64,000 nucleotides of DNA from Telluribacter sp035998675. Its GTDB lineage: Bacteria; Bacteroidota; Bacteroidia; Cytophagales; Spirosomataceae. How positions within the stretch are numbered: position 1 is the first letter of the stretch; each line of letters begins with the position of its first letter. The notes under the pieces are model-generated. The model made no database searches, had not been told where the DNA came from, and worked only from the letters and a program-made list of their open reading frames with translations. The position numbers and the translations under genes are program-made. Location: contig NZ_DASYHI010000014.1 of the NCBI RefSeq assembly GCF_035998675.1, forward strand, positions 165,067 through 229,066. The letters run 5' to 3'. Shown piece by piece: positions 42,251-51,509 of the stretch.

Positions 42251-43966
42251 ATGGCTAATCTGAATATAGATGCTGTAAAAGATATGACCTACGACGCTAT
42301 CGTCGTCGGGTCGGGGGTGTCGGGGGGCTGGGCCGCCAAAGAGCTGACCGAGAAAGGTCTGAAAGTACTGATGCTCGAGAGAGGTCGGCAGCTCGAACAC
42401 GTAACGGGCTATGAAAATGCCCTGAAAGCGCCCTGGGAACTGAAATACAACGGGAAAATTACTGAGGAGCAAAAGGAAACCCACCCTAAGCTCTCGCGCG
42501 ATTACCCTTATAACGAAATGACCGAGAAGTACTGGATGAAAGACGCCGACTCTCTCTATAAAGAAACCAAACGCTTTGACTGGTTCCGGCCCAATATCGT
42601 GGGAGGGAAGTCAATCATGTGGGGACGCCAGTCGTACCGGTTAAGTGACATTGATTTTGAGGCCAACGCCAAGGAGGGCATCGCCGTTGACTGGCCCATT
42701 CGCTACAAGGATATTGCGCCCTGGTACTCCTACGTCGAAAAACACGTGGGTATTTCGGGGGAAAAACTGGGACTACCCCAGTTGCCCGACAGCGAGTTTC
42801 TGCCGCCCATGGAGATGTTCTGCGTGGAGAAAGAAGTACGCAAGCGGATTGAGAAGAACTTCCCCGGTCGGGTCATGACCATCGGGCGGGTAGCTAACCT
42901 GTCGGCGGCCGGTAAGGCTCAGATGGGCATCGGGCGGTCGTCTTGTCAGTACCGCAACCAGTGTGCGCTGGGCTGCCCCTACGGTGCCTATTTCAGTACG
43001 CAGTCGTGTACACTGCCACCGGCCGCCAAAACCGGCCGCCTGACGCTCCGTCCTGACTCGGTAGTGACTAATCTGATTTGCAACAAAGAAACCCAGAAAG
43101 CTACGGGTGTACGGGTGGTAGATGCCGTCACTATGGATGTGCGCGAGTATCAGGCCAAAATTATCTTTGTGTGCGCCAGTGCGCTGGGCTCTACGGCGCT
43201 GCTGCTCAACTCTACCTCAGAGCGCTTTCCCAATGGCTTCGGTAACGACTCGGGGCAGCTGGGGCATAACCTGATGGACCACCACTTCCGTATCGGGGCG
43301 AGTGGCGAATGGGAAGGTGACCTGGACAAGTACTACTACGGCCGCCGGGCCAACGGTATATACATTCCCCGCTACCGCAATATCGGCAACGATAAGCGCG
43401 ACTACCTCCGGGGCTTTGGGTACCAGGGCCGTGGTGCCCGCGAAAACTGGCAACGCGGCATCGCTGAATTGAGCTTTGGTGCCGACTTCAAAGAGGAAAT
43501 GACTACTCCCGGCAACTGGCAGATGGGTATCGGCGGATTTGGTGAAACCCTGCCTTATTACGAGAATAAAATGTCCCTCGACAAAAGCGAAAAAGACAAG
43601 TGGGGCGTGCCGCTGGTGGTGTTTGACGCCGAGCTACGGGAGAACGAAATAAAAATGAGGGAGGACATGAAGAACGACGCCGCCGAAATGCTGGAAAAGT
43701 CAGGACTGAAAAACGTGAAGGCCTACGACCGAGGCTCCTACCTGGGTATGGCTATTCACGAGATGGGTACCGCCCGCATGGGACGCGACCCTAAAACCTC
43801 GGTGCTGAACGGCAACAACCAGGTACACGCCGCCAAAAACGTATTCGTGACCGACGGCGCCTGTATGACCTCCGCTTCCTGCGTTAATCCTTCGTTGACC
43901 TACATGGCCCTGACTGCCCGCGCGGCCGACTTTGCCGTAAAGGAGTTGAACAAAAAGAATATTTAG
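42251..43966 (+). CDS. GMC-family oxidoreductase (gluconate 2-dehydrogenase-like catalytic subunit)
   Basis: 571 residues. FAD-binding motif VVGSGVSGGWAAKELTEKGL at residues 17-36, then GGKSIMWGRQSYRLSD (FAD/substrate contact), QCALGCPYGAYFSTQSC, and a C-terminal IHEMGTARMGRDPKTSVLNG with VTDGACMTSASCVNPSLTYM, giving the catalytic His and Asn pair. The gene forms a pair with the subunit 3-like gene upstream, typical of periplasmic sugar dehydrogenases in Bacteroidota. The exact sugar substrate is unknown. Confidence 0.92.
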   Translation: MANLNIDAVKDMTYDAIVVGSGVSGGWAAKELTEKGLKVLMLERGRQLEHVTGYENALKAPWELKYNGKITEEQKETHPKLSRDYPYNEMTEKYWMKDADSLYKETKRFDWFRPNIVGGKSIMWGRQSYRLSDIDFEANAKEGIAVDWPIRYKDIAPWYSYVEKHVGISGEKLGLPQLPDSEFLPPMEMFCVEKEVRKRIEKNFPGRVMTIGRVANLSAAGKAQMGIGRSSCQYRNQCALGCPYGAYFSTQSCTLPPAAKTGRLTLRPDSVVTNLICNKETQKATGVRVVDAVTMDVREYQAKIIFVCASALGSTALLLNSTSERFPNGFGNDSGQLGHNLMDHHFRIGASGEWEGDLDKYYYGRRANGIYIPRYRNIGNDKRDYLRGFGYQGRGARENWQRGIAELSFGADFKEEMTTPGNWQMGIGGFGETLPYYENKMSLDKSEKDKWGVPLVVFDAELRENEIKMREDMKNDAAEMLEKSGLKNVKAYDRGSYLGMAIHEMGTARMGRDPKTSVLNGNNQVHAAKNVFVTDGACMTSASCVNPSLTYMALTARAADFAVKELNKKNI

Positions 43967-43984
43967 ATTTATCTGATTGTCAAT

Positions 43985-44019
43985 AAAAAAGGCTGCTTCG
44001 TCGCGAAGCAGCCTTTTTT
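43985..44019 (+). terminator. Terminator of the gluconate dehydrogenase-like operon
   Basis: A 16-bp perfect stem (AAAAAAGGCTGCTTCG and its complement) with a TCG loop, ending in six T. It starts 18 bp after the GMC stop codon. Confidence 0.93.
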
Positions 44020-44183
44020 GTTATGGTCTGGTTAGTCAGAACTCCCGTTTTTATGCATTGCCTGAAAAAAAAGCTTATCGAAGTTCAATAAGCTTTTCTG
44101 ACTTAACCAATCAATCTTCTTTGAAAGAAGAAGTCTTAGATGTCTTTGAATTATATATTAGTAATTGACTATACGGTTAACTA

Positions 44184-44780
44184 CTAAGCAGTTGTGCCGG
44201 TTACGATTTTTACGTCTACGGTAAATTTGTCCTCGATCAGCTTGTCTCCCAGGTTTTCAAAAAATGAACCTGAGCGGTACTGCAGACCAAACTTAGTACG
44301 GTCCACATCAAACTTTGCCTCCGCACTTACATTACCCTTAGCGTCTATTTTAACTTTAGCCGGGAAGGTCACGCTCTGCTTCACACCTTTGATGGTCAGG
44401 TCGCCGGTCAGGTCGTAGTTTTCGCCTCCTTTGGGTACTGCTTTGGTAATTTTGAAGTTAGAAGTAGGGAATTTCTCTACGTCAAAAAAATCAGCTGATT
44501 TCAGGTGGGTTACCAGGCGCTGGTTGGGGGCGTTGGTACCATCGGTATTAGTCAGGGTATTCATTTCAATTACAAAATCACCACCGGTCAGTTTACCCTT
44601 GTCTACGGTCAGGGTACCGTCCTGGATACCAATAGTACCAAAGTGCTCACCCGTTACTTTTTTGGCAAGCCAGTTGAAGGTACTTGCTTTGGTGTTGACT
44701 TTCACCGGAGTTGGTTTGGCTATGGCGGCCGTAAGACTGGCGACGAATAGCAGGGCAAGTAAGAAGTTTGTCTTTTTCAT
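44184..44780 (-). CDS. YceI-family lipocalin-like protein
   Basis: 198 residues with a signal peptide (LLALLFVASLTAAIAK). YceI motifs: VNTKASTFNWLAKKVTGEHF, GTIGIQDGTLTVDKGKLTGG, HLKSADFFDVEKFPTSNFKI, DLTIKGVKQSVTFPAKV, and RTKFGLQYRSGSFFENLGDK. YceI proteins bind polyisoprenoids in a lipocalin-like barrel and are periplasmic. The gene stands alone; the region between its stop and the GMC terminator (about 165 bp) shows no gene. Confidence 0.93.
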   Translation of the reverse strand: MKKTNFLLALLFVASLTAAIAKPTPVKVNTKASTFNWLAKKVTGEHFGTIGIQDGTLTVDKGKLTGGDFVIEMNTLTNTDGTNAPNQRLVTHLKSADFFDVEKFPTSNFKITKAVPKGGENYDLTGDLTIKGVKQSVTFPAKVKIDAKGNVSAEAKFDVDRTKFGLQYRSGSFFENLGDKLIEDKFTVDVKIVTGTTA

Positions 44781-44849
44781 TGGAACAATGGATTGATTTG
44801 GGTTATATAAAGGTTAAAATTTACAATACAGGTACTAAGTAGCTGGCAA

Positions 44850-47399
44850 TTAATTCATTCCTTCGCCACCGCCCGACTTAACGTCATCGTTACGCACTCC
44901 TTTGGTTTTCTTTTTCTCAACGAAGCTCATTTTGCCAATCTTGTAGCTGAAGGTCAGCTTTACGTTCTGGTTGTAAATATAGTTGGTGCTTTGCTGGTTA
45001 AACAGGGGTGAATTCAGCGAGCTTACTATACGCATACCGCCAAAGAAGTTTTCCGCGGCAAGTCCCAGGCTTCCTTTCTTGTTGGGGAAGTCTTTGCGGA
45101 AGCCCAGCGAGTACATACCCATGCCTCTCTGGTAGCCCTGCAGCTGTACGCGGTTACCGCGGTAGCCACCAAAAGCCTGAAGTCCCCAGCCGTGTGGCAG
45201 TTGTAACTGCGACTGCACGCGTCCGCCAATCACAAAACCGGAGTTACTTACCGTTTCAGAAATACCACGCAGATTCTGCTGCATTCCTTCCAGGTAGTTG
45301 TAGTACAGGTCCACACCTCCATTAAGGGTCCACTTGGGAGTAAGGTACACGTTTCCAAATACGTTGGCACCCGTAGCCTGCTCCCGTCCTATGTTTTCCC
45401 AGGTGGTAATAATTGCACCGGGCAGGGTATCCGATGGCATAGCCAGGCGGGTGATACCATTGTTGGTAGAGCGGCTGAACAGCGATATGTTCAGGTAGGT
45501 TTTCTTGAAACTGGTACTTAGGCTTAGTTCAACATTGTCGGTGAGTTCGGGCCGCAGGTACGGATTTCCTATGTTGATATTCTGGGGGTTAGCCGCGTTA
45601 AAGTTAGGGTTCAGCTGCTGTAGGCCCGGACGCTGGATGCGGCGGTTGTAAGCCAGCTTCAGGGTAGAGCTCTTGCTTAACGCTTTCGAAATATTCACAC
45701 TGGGTACCAGGTTAGAGTAGGCCGGAATGGTAATGGTACTGTTCTGGTCGTAAGCGTCAATGGAGGTATATTCGTAGCGTGAGCCCAGCTTAAACGTATA
45801 TTTATTTGACGTAGTAAACATGTAAGACAGGTACCCTGCCGCAATATTCTGATTGTAATTCAGCAAGCCCGCCGGACTTCTGACATCCGAAGCAAACAAG
45901 CCGGTTGGGCCCGCTACCTGGTACCTGAAGTCGCTGTTAACTTCCCGGAGAATACCTTTCACGCCAAACTCAATCTGCTGGTTTTTACCGATGGGGTTTA
46001 CGTAGTCAGTTTGTACAGTAAGCTCGCTGTTGGTATTGTTGTTGAGGTTTTTCTGACGGCTGGTCAGGCTGCCGGACTCACTCAGAATATCGGCGTCGAA
46101 GTTGTTGGTCAGGGTACTGGTGCTGTACAGCGTAGACACCGACCACTCCTGGCCCGGCTTAAAGGTTCGGATGTAATCCATGTTGATATCGACGGTATTG
46201 GACAAGTCACGGGTATCGACGTTACGGTAGAGAGTGGAGCTGAGCAGGTTATCGCGGAATAAATTGGTGGTGTAATCCTGGCTGCGGACGAAGTTGCGGG
46301 TACCAAAGTTTACACCGGCGGTCAGCGACTGGTTCTTGGCCAGGTCATAATCAAAGCCCAGGTTATAGCGTCCGAAGAGGCCGTTGTCGAAGGCATCGGC
46401 GCTCTGGCGGGTCAGGATGGTACTACCATTCTGGATGGTACTCTGGTCCAGTTCAATGCGTGCCTTGTTATAAAAAGCGCGTCCGAAGCCACCCAGCGTT
46501 ACGCCCAGCTTGCCCTGACGGAAGCTACCGTTAAGGCCCAGGTTAGAACCCCGCAGACCAATTCCTGTATCAACGTTCAGCGTCAGCCCCTGCAGCGTTG
46601 ATTTCTTGGTAATAATATTGATAATACCGCCCGAACCTTCGGCGTCGTACTTGGCCGAGGGGGAGGTAATTACTTCCACGGATTTAATCAGTTCAGCCGG
46701 AATCATCTTTAAGGCGTCGGCAATGCTGCTGGCTACAATGGTAGAAGGCTTGTTGTTGATCAGCACCCGGATATTGGCACTACCCCGTAGGCTCACGTTA
46801 CCATCCAGGTCAACCGACAGCATAGGTACCTTCCGCAGAATGTCAGAGGCGTCACCTCCCTGCGAAGTCAGGTCCTTCTCCGCGTTATACACCAGGCGGT
46901 CTACTTTTTCTTCGATCAGCGATTTCTCCCCGGTTACGTTGACGGCATCCAGCAGTACGGTGTTTTCCGACAGCTTGATAACGCCCAGGTCCAGGTCCTT
47001 GCCTTTCTCAATTTTGATATTGTCAATAAGCTTTTCGTTGTACCCAATAAAGGTAATCAGGATGCGGTACTCTCCTTCGGCGATCCGGTTCATGGAGAAT
47101 TTACCTTTCTCATCCGCTACGGTACCATCAATGGGTTTTTTGGTGGTTTTATCAATGAGCGCAATGGTAGCGTATTCGACCGCTTTGGTTACGGCTGAGT
47201 CAACTACAAAACCGGTTATTTTGGAGTTACCACGCGGGGCATTAGACTCAAGGCTGAAAGTAGGAGCGTCTCCGCCGGGGCGGCTGCGGCCATTGCCGTC
47301 TCCTGAGGGACGACCACCAGGACCGCCACCCGGGAACTGCGCCATGGCCACGGTACCGGCCAGGAGGAAAAAGAAGGTAAGGTGTAAGGAATTTTTCAT
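44850..47399 (-). CDS. TonB-dependent receptor-like outer-membrane protein
   Basis: 849 residues from the ATG at 47397-47399 (MKNSLHLTFFFLLAGTVAMA), giving a signal peptide; the frame is open 37 codons further but that part is not protein-like. A Gly/Pro/Arg-rich stretch (about residues 24-45) precedes a carboxypeptidase-regulatory domain (SKITGFVVDSAVTKAVEYAT), then a plug-like part (VDRLVYNAEKDLTSQGGDAS, DGNVSLRGSANIRVLINNKP) and a beta-barrel with an outer_membrane_beta-barrel type C-terminus. Such receptors often respond to a LytTR regulator; a LytS/LytTR pair lies divergently next to it. Confidence 0.9.
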   Translation of the reverse strand: MKNSLHLTFFFLLAGTVAMAQFPGGGPGGRPSGDGNGRSRPGGDAPTFSLESNAPRGNSKITGFVVDSAVTKAVEYATIALIDKTTKKPIDGTVADEKGKFSMNRIAEGEYRILITFIGYNEKLIDNIKIEKGKDLDLGVIKLSENTVLLDAVNVTGEKSLIEEKVDRLVYNAEKDLTSQGGDASDILRKVPMLSVDLDGNVSLRGSANIRVLINNKPSTIVASSIADALKMIPAELIKSVEVITSPSAKYDAEGSGGIINIITKKSTLQGLTLNVDTGIGLRGSNLGLNGSFRQGKLGVTLGGFGRAFYNKARIELDQSTIQNGSTILTRQSADAFDNGLFGRYNLGFDYDLAKNQSLTAGVNFGTRNFVRSQDYTTNLFRDNLLSSTLYRNVDTRDLSNTVDINMDYIRTFKPGQEWSVSTLYSTSTLTNNFDADILSESGSLTSRQKNLNNNTNSELTVQTDYVNPIGKNQQIEFGVKGILREVNSDFRYQVAGPTGLFASDVRSPAGLLNYNQNIAAGYLSYMFTTSNKYTFKLGSRYEYTSIDAYDQNSTITIPAYSNLVPSVNISKALSKSSTLKLAYNRRIQRPGLQQLNPNFNAANPQNINIGNPYLRPELTDNVELSLSTSFKKTYLNISLFSRSTNNGITRLAMPSDTLPGAIITTWENIGREQATGANVFGNVYLTPKWTLNGGVDLYYNYLEGMQQNLRGISETVSNSGFVIGGRVQSQLQLPHGWGLQAFGGYRGNRVQLQGYQRGMGMYSLGFRKDFPNKKGSLGLAAENFFGGMRIVSSLNSPLFNQQSTNYIYNQNVKLTFSYKIGKMSFVEKKKTKGVRNDDVKSGGGEGMN

Positions 47400-47712
47400 G
47401 GTACTAATTGCTCTGGGAAATAAGTGACAGTAATAGATGGCTAACCGATTCTTAAAATAGTACCACAAAGCAAAAGCATTAATCTGACATAGATTTAGGA
47501 AATAGACCATTTGCCCGTTTTTCTCGACAGTCCCCCTTATTTATGTCCTTTTTTGGGTATGGGCCCGAAAAGGCCGGGTTGTAGGTTAAAAAAGGCGAAG
47601 CGTCGAAAAAAGCGGGTGAAAGGACCACAATGGCACTAAATGTTCGTAGTTTTCCTACTCTATCCGGACCCGGAGGGCGTAAGGGAACACTCCTGACTTT
47701 GATTTTCCTGCT
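47400..47712. other. 313-bp divergent promoter region of receptor and histidine kinase
   Basis: Separates the outer-membrane receptor gene (minus) from the sensor kinase gene (plus). Frames here are open but lack protein character. No exact TAnnTTTG was found; LytTR-type binding sites (paired imperfect repeats) would be expected here but none is certain. Confidence 0.5.
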
Positions 47713-48762
47713 ATGCAAAATATTATCCAGCGAAAGCGAATCTTCTTCCTGCACCTTTCATTCTGGTGTTTGTATTTCTCCTTTTTCTTCTATCAAATCA
47801 CCGGTGGGCGGCACGGCGGAGAAACCAATATGGGGCTGGCATTCTGGGATGCCAGCACGCATGTAGTACTCATGGCGCTCATTGCTTACCTCAATTACTT
47901 TTTCTTCCTGCCCCGGTTTCTGGTACATAAGAATTTAGGAAGGTACCTGCTGGAATTTCTGGTCCCTTTTGGGCTGATTGTCGTGGCCCACATCTGGCTC
48001 AAGCGTACCATCTATGCAGAAATGATCAGCAATTCCAGGATGGGCTTCCTGTACAGCGAACGCTTTATCATTCAGCATGTACTTACCACCTTATTTATTG
48101 TGATTTTTGTGGGAATGCTCAAGTTCGCCGAAGACTGGTTTGAGCTGGAAGCCCGGAAAAAAGAAACTGAAAATGAGCGTCTCAACGCCGAACTCCGGTT
48201 TCTGAAGGCTCAGATTAACCCCCACTTCCTGTTCAATACGCTCAATAACCTGTACTTCCTGGCCTTTACCAATTCGCCCAATACCACTACGGTCATCGAG
48301 AAGCTGTCGCAGATGATGCGGTACATGATCTATGACTCCAACCACGCCAAAGTACCTTTGAACAAAGAGATTGAGTACATGAAAAATTACATAAGTCTGG
48401 AAGAACTGCGGCTTAATAATAAGATTCCGATCAAGTTTGAGGTAGTTGGTAATACAGACCAGTTTCTGATAGTACCTTTTATATTTGTTACCTTTCTGGA
48501 AAATGCCTTTAAGCACGGGGTTAGTAACAACTTTGAAGGCGCCTGGGTAAGCGTGAGCATAGCCGTGCAGGGAAAGGAATGTACTTATACCGTCGAAAAC
48601 AGCAAGTTGCCCGAGCGTGAAATGGAGCCCGGCGAGAAGTCGGGCATAGGCTTGCAGAATGTAATGCGGCGGCTGGAGCTAAGCTACCCGGGGGCTTATA
48701 AACTGGAAACCAAAGACGAGGCAGATCGTTATTTTGTTCAATTACAGCTCAGCCTGCTATGA
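47713..48762 (+). CDS. LytS-type sensor histidine kinase
   Basis: 349 residues. Four hydrophobic segments in the first 135 residues, then a short coiled coil (FELEARKKETENERLNAELR) and the His_kinase domain with phospho-acceptor His171 in AQINPHFLFNTLNNL. The N-box is FVTFLENAFKHGV and the G-box region is GEKSGIGLQNVMRRLEL. It overlaps the response regulator by four bases (48759-48762), so the two form a two-component system. Confidence 0.94.
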   Translation: MQNIIQRKRIFFLHLSFWCLYFSFFFYQITGGRHGGETNMGLAFWDASTHVVLMALIAYLNYFFFLPRFLVHKNLGRYLLEFLVPFGLIVVAHIWLKRTIYAEMISNSRMGFLYSERFIIQHVLTTLFIVIFVGMLKFAEDWFELEARKKETENERLNAELRFLKAQINPHFLFNTLNNLYFLAFTNSPNTTTVIEKLSQMMRYMIYDSNHAKVPLNKEIEYMKNYISLEELRLNNKIPIKFEVVGNTDQFLIVPFIFVTFLENAFKHGVSNNFEGAWVSVSIAVQGKECTYTVENSKLPEREMEPGEKSGIGLQNVMRRLELSYPGAYKLETKDEADRYFVQLQLSLL

Positions 48763-49499
48763 CCTATACCTGTGTAATCGTAGAAGACGAACCGCTGGCC
48801 CGCAGCCTGCTGGAACAGTACGTGGCCAAGGTACCTTATCTGCATTTGGTCAATTCTTTTTCAAATCCGATGGCTGCGCTCGAATTCCTTCGGAATCAGG
48901 CGGTGGATATTCTTTTTTCGGATATTCAAATGCCCGAAATAACGGGTATTACCCTGCTGAAAATATTACAAAAAAAACCGCTGGTTATTCTCACCACCGC
49001 CTACTCGGAGTACGCCCTGGAAGGCTACGAACTGGATGTTGCCGACTACCTGCTGAAACCTATTTCGTTTGAGCGTTTTCTGAAGTCGGTCGAGAAAGTA
49101 TCCCAGCGACTTGCCAGTTCGCAACCCACTGACCCGGCGGAAAAGCCGGGTGGAGCAAAAGTACCTGAGGCCACCCAGAGTTTTATTTTTGTGAAAGACG
49201 GTACCCGGCTGGTGAAGGTACGTCTGGATGAGATTACCTACATCGAAGGTTTAAAAGACTACGTGGCCCTTCATACCCGCCATAAAAAGATAGTAACGCT
49301 GCAAACCATGAAATCGCTGGAAACGCAGCTGCCCGTCAACCGGTTTATCCGGATCCATAATTCCTATATAGTAGCCTTTGAAGCCATAGAAACCATTGAC
49401 CGGGAAAAGGTACAGATTGGCCTGGTGTACCTGCCCATCAGCGATACCTACCGTAAGTCATTCCGGGAATTTATTGAACGAAATCAGATAGGGGAGTAG
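48759..49499 (+). CDS. LytTR-family response regulator
   Basis: 246 residues. The receiver domain has VIVEDEPLARSLLEQYV and the phosphorylation site Asp55 in ILFSDIQMPEITG, and the DNA-binding LytTR domain follows from about residue 135 (FIFVKDGTRLVKVRLDEITY, IEGLKDYVALHT, RFIRIHNSYIVAFEAI). It is the partner of the overlapping LytS kinase. The target is unknown; the divergent outer-membrane receptor gene is the nearest candidate. Confidence 0.94.
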   Translation: MTYTCVIVEDEPLARSLLEQYVAKVPYLHLVNSFSNPMAALEFLRNQAVDILFSDIQMPEITGITLLKILQKKPLVILTTAYSEYALEGYELDVADYLLKPISFERFLKSVEKVSQRLASSQPTDPAEKPGGAKVPEATQSFIFVKDGTRLVKVRLDEITYIEGLKDYVALHTRHKKIVTLQTMKSLETQLPVNRFIRIHNSYIVAFEAIETIDREKVQIGLVYLPISDTYRKSFREFIERNQIGE

Positions 49500-49510
49500 A
49501 CACAAAAAAA

Positions 49511-49532
49511 GCGCGGGATAATTTTCCCGCGC
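49511..49532 (-). terminator. Terminator of the beta-propeller gene
   Basis: An 8-bp GC-rich stem (GCGCGGGA / TCCCGCGC) with a 6-nt loop; on the minus strand seven T follow directly. It can also end plus-strand readthrough from the LytTR gene. Confidence 0.8.
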
Positions 49533-49560
49533 CCGTCGTATACTTAGTACCATAAGTACC

Positions 49561-50397
49561 TTAGCGAAGCTGATAAGCCGTCACGTTATTCTTCATGAAA
49601 GTAGGTACATAAATAATCTTTTTGGCGGGATCATACCCAATGTCCGCCGAGTTGATTTTGTCGCCACGGGTATCCAGCAGCGTTTCTTTGGAACCGTCGG
49701 CTTTTACGTGGTACACGATTCCCGACCAGCAGGATACAATATACTCACCCGGCTTTATCTCCTCTATTCCATCGGTACTGGCATCCATGCCTTCGGCCAG
49801 GGTGGTAACATTCTTCTTCGCGTCCAGCTTGACCAGCTTTCCACCAATCGCCATGAGCAGACCATCATTTACGGCCAGTACGCCATTTGGATTGGCTGAG
49901 GTTTCGTAGTAGGTACTAGCTTCGCCTCCTTTGATAAGGTGAATTTTGCCGGTTTCCATGTCCGTCACGTATACCTCACCTTTTTTATTGGCCGAGACAT
50001 CGTTCAGGTGCTTGGCCCCTTCAATGGCAATTTTTTGTTCTATTTTGCCCGACTTCCGGTCTATAACTACCACCTCGTCTACGTCGGCGGCATAAAGCCG
50101 GTTGCCTACTATACCCATACCCTTGGGAGCATGCAGGCCGGTCACCCAGGTATTGCTGATTATTTTTCCATCCAGACCTACTTTGGCTATTCCCCCCTGA
50201 CCGTCCTTATCCCAGGGTTTGCCGTCAATCAGCGATACGTACAGTACTTTATCATCGGGGCTGTATAGTACCGATTCGGGTATGGGCAGGTTGGCTTCGC
50301 TGGTCCAGAGTTTAGTAACTGATGGTTGTTGAGCCTGAGCCAGGGTGGCACACAACATAGCGGCCAGCATGGTACCTATTAGTTTTTTTGTTTTCAT
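49561..50397 (-). CDS. Secreted SMP-30-like beta-propeller protein
   Basis: 278 residues with a signal peptide ending near AQAQ. The propeller repeats are visible as PESVLYSPDDKVLYVSLIDG, HAPKGMGIVGNRLYAADVDE, HLNDVSANKKGEVYVTDMET, and NSADIGYDPAKKIIYVPTFM. It resembles the gluconolactonase/SMP-30 group, but the conserved metal ligands are not clear enough to call an enzyme. It is probably periplasmic. It stands alone, with a terminator 28 bp downstream. Confidence 0.82.
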   Translation of the reverse strand: MKTKKLIGTMLAAMLCATLAQAQQPSVTKLWTSEANLPIPESVLYSPDDKVLYVSLIDGKPWDKDGQGGIAKVGLDGKIISNTWVTGLHAPKGMGIVGNRLYAADVDEVVVIDRKSGKIEQKIAIEGAKHLNDVSANKKGEVYVTDMETGKIHLIKGGEASTYYETSANPNGVLAVNDGLLMAIGGKLVKLDAKKNVTTLAEGMDASTDGIEEIKPGEYIVSCWSGIVYHVKADGSKETLLDTRGDKINSADIGYDPAKKIIYVPTFMKNNVTAYQLR

Positions 50398-50558
50398 AGT
50401 GAATGCTATTAGTGGCTGTTAATTAGTAATTCTGTAGTACAAAAGTACAGAGACCTTGCCGTTTTACTGAAAAAGGTAGTTGTAAAGAATTATCTTAACC
50501 CTCTCGCCCCTGATAGTCAGACTTTACAGACTTGGGGACAGAGGATTAGACAGAAAGG

Positions 50559-50607
50559 CCACAAACATATACGGAGCCCCCTGTGGAGGCTCCGTATATG
50601 TTTGTGG
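50559..50607 (-). terminator. Long hairpin after the toxin-antitoxin pair
   Basis: A 20-bp perfect stem (CCACAAACATATACGGAGCC and its complement) around a 9-nt loop, 31 bp after the antitoxin stop. On the minus strand it is followed by TTTCTG, so termination is likely. It shares 14 bases with the hairpin at 51459-51485. Confidence 0.75.
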
Positions 50608-50638
50608 TGGTTATATGTACAGGTACCAGTTTTCAAAT

Positions 50639-50950
50639 TCAGGCAATCTTCATGCGGTTGTTCAGTAGCTCTACCTTAAAGTTTACCTTTGCATCAAGCG
50701 CATGGAAGACTTTCAGAATAGTATCAATCGTTACGTTGGTAGTGTTATTCTCGAGACGGGAAATTTGGGCCTTTTTTACCCCTACCAGTTCCCCCAACTG
50801 CTCCTGGGTGAGATTTCTTTCTTTACGCGCTGCCTTAATCATGTCTCCAATCAACTCCAACTTGAGCTCAAACTCGTACTTGTCACGCTGCGGTGTTCCT
50901 TTGGTACCAATAAGTTTATCCTCAGCTTCACTTAGGGAATATCGTTTCAT
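50639..50950 (-). CDS. higA: HigA-type XRE antitoxin
   Basis: 103 residues. The HTH_3 region, LIGDMIKAARKERNLTQEQL followed by GELVGVKKAQISRLEN, is a clear XRE helix-turn-helix. It follows the toxin gene by 2 bp in the toxin-first order of HigBA modules. The antitoxin normally binds and inhibits the toxin and represses the promoter of the pair. Confidence 0.9.
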   Translation of the reverse strand: MKRYSLSEAEDKLIGTKGTPQRDKYEFELKLELIGDMIKAARKERNLTQEQLGELVGVKKAQISRLENNTTNVTIDTILKVFHALDAKVNFKVELLNNRMKIA

Positions 50951-50952
50951 AC

Positions 50953-51288
50953 CTATTTCTCTTTAAAATAAATCTCCCGAATACGTTCGGCTTTTTCAAT
51001 TTCCTTTTTGTCAACCTTGCTGGTTTTCTTGACAAAACCATGCGTGGCGAGTACAAGCGTTTTTTTGTGATCGGTTTTGTCCCAGAAAGCAAGAAATCTA
51101 TACTGCAGCCCTGCATAAAGCGTCCTGAACTCCCAGATTTCGCTCGTCAGCTTTTTGAACAATTTCGGGTCGTTTTGGAACTGTGCTCTCCTAATGTTCA
51201 ATAGTATTTTCTCACGGTGTTTCAATTCAAGTAATTCAAGATACTTGAAAGCCTCCTCCAACAACTCAACCTCAAATTTTTGTTGCAT
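50953..51288 (-). CDS. higB: HigB/RelE-type toxin
   Basis: 111 residues. FEVELLEEAFKYLELLELKH, then KKLTSEIWEFRTLYAGLQYR, FLAFWDKTDHKKTLVLATHG, and FVKKTSKVDKKEIEKAERIR match the Gp49/HigB phage-derived toxin family, ribosome-dependent mRNA interferases. The aspect EFRTLYAG..YR plus THGFVKK is diagnostic. The antitoxin gene is 2 bp downstream. Its ATG is preceded by AAGGA at 4 nt, stronger than for native genes. Confidence 0.9.
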   Translation of the reverse strand: MQQKFEVELLEEAFKYLELLELKHREKILLNIRRAQFQNDPKLFKKLTSEIWEFRTLYAGLQYRFLAFWDKTDHKKTLVLATHGFVKKTSKVDKKEIEKAERIREIYFKEK

Positions 51289-51458
51289 CAGATCCTTGCC
51301 ATCTATACTTCCAAAGATAAGAAAAGTTTCTTTATATGTAAACTTATTTCGCTTATAGCTATGAGAGCATCTGTCTGAAGGTGAAGCCGTGTTTTATAGA
51401 TAGAGGGTATTTACAATTGAATACTTTCTGGCCTCCTAGGGTAGCAGCCTGAAACAAA

Positions 51459-51485
51459 TACGGAGCCCCCTTAGGAAGCTCCGTA
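51459..51485 (-). terminator. Terminator of the second sugar dehydrogenase gene
   Basis: An 8-bp stem (TACGGAGC / GCTCCGTA) with an 11-nt loop, 25 bp after the stop of the 51510-52745 gene; minus-strand downstream sequence is T-rich (ATTTGTTT). It shares the 14 bases ATACGGAGCCCCCT with the hairpin at 50559-50607. Confidence 0.7.
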
Positions 51486-51509
51486 CGCTGAGTAGGTAGG
51501 TATCTGCCC

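Noticed and set aside
43977..44168. Short plus-strand frame after the GMC gene
   Set aside because: It starts in the terminator hairpin; no start signal or homology-like content.
46606..47427. Plus-strand frame opposite the outer-membrane receptor
   Set aside because: Serine/proline/threonine-rich complement frame, no family.
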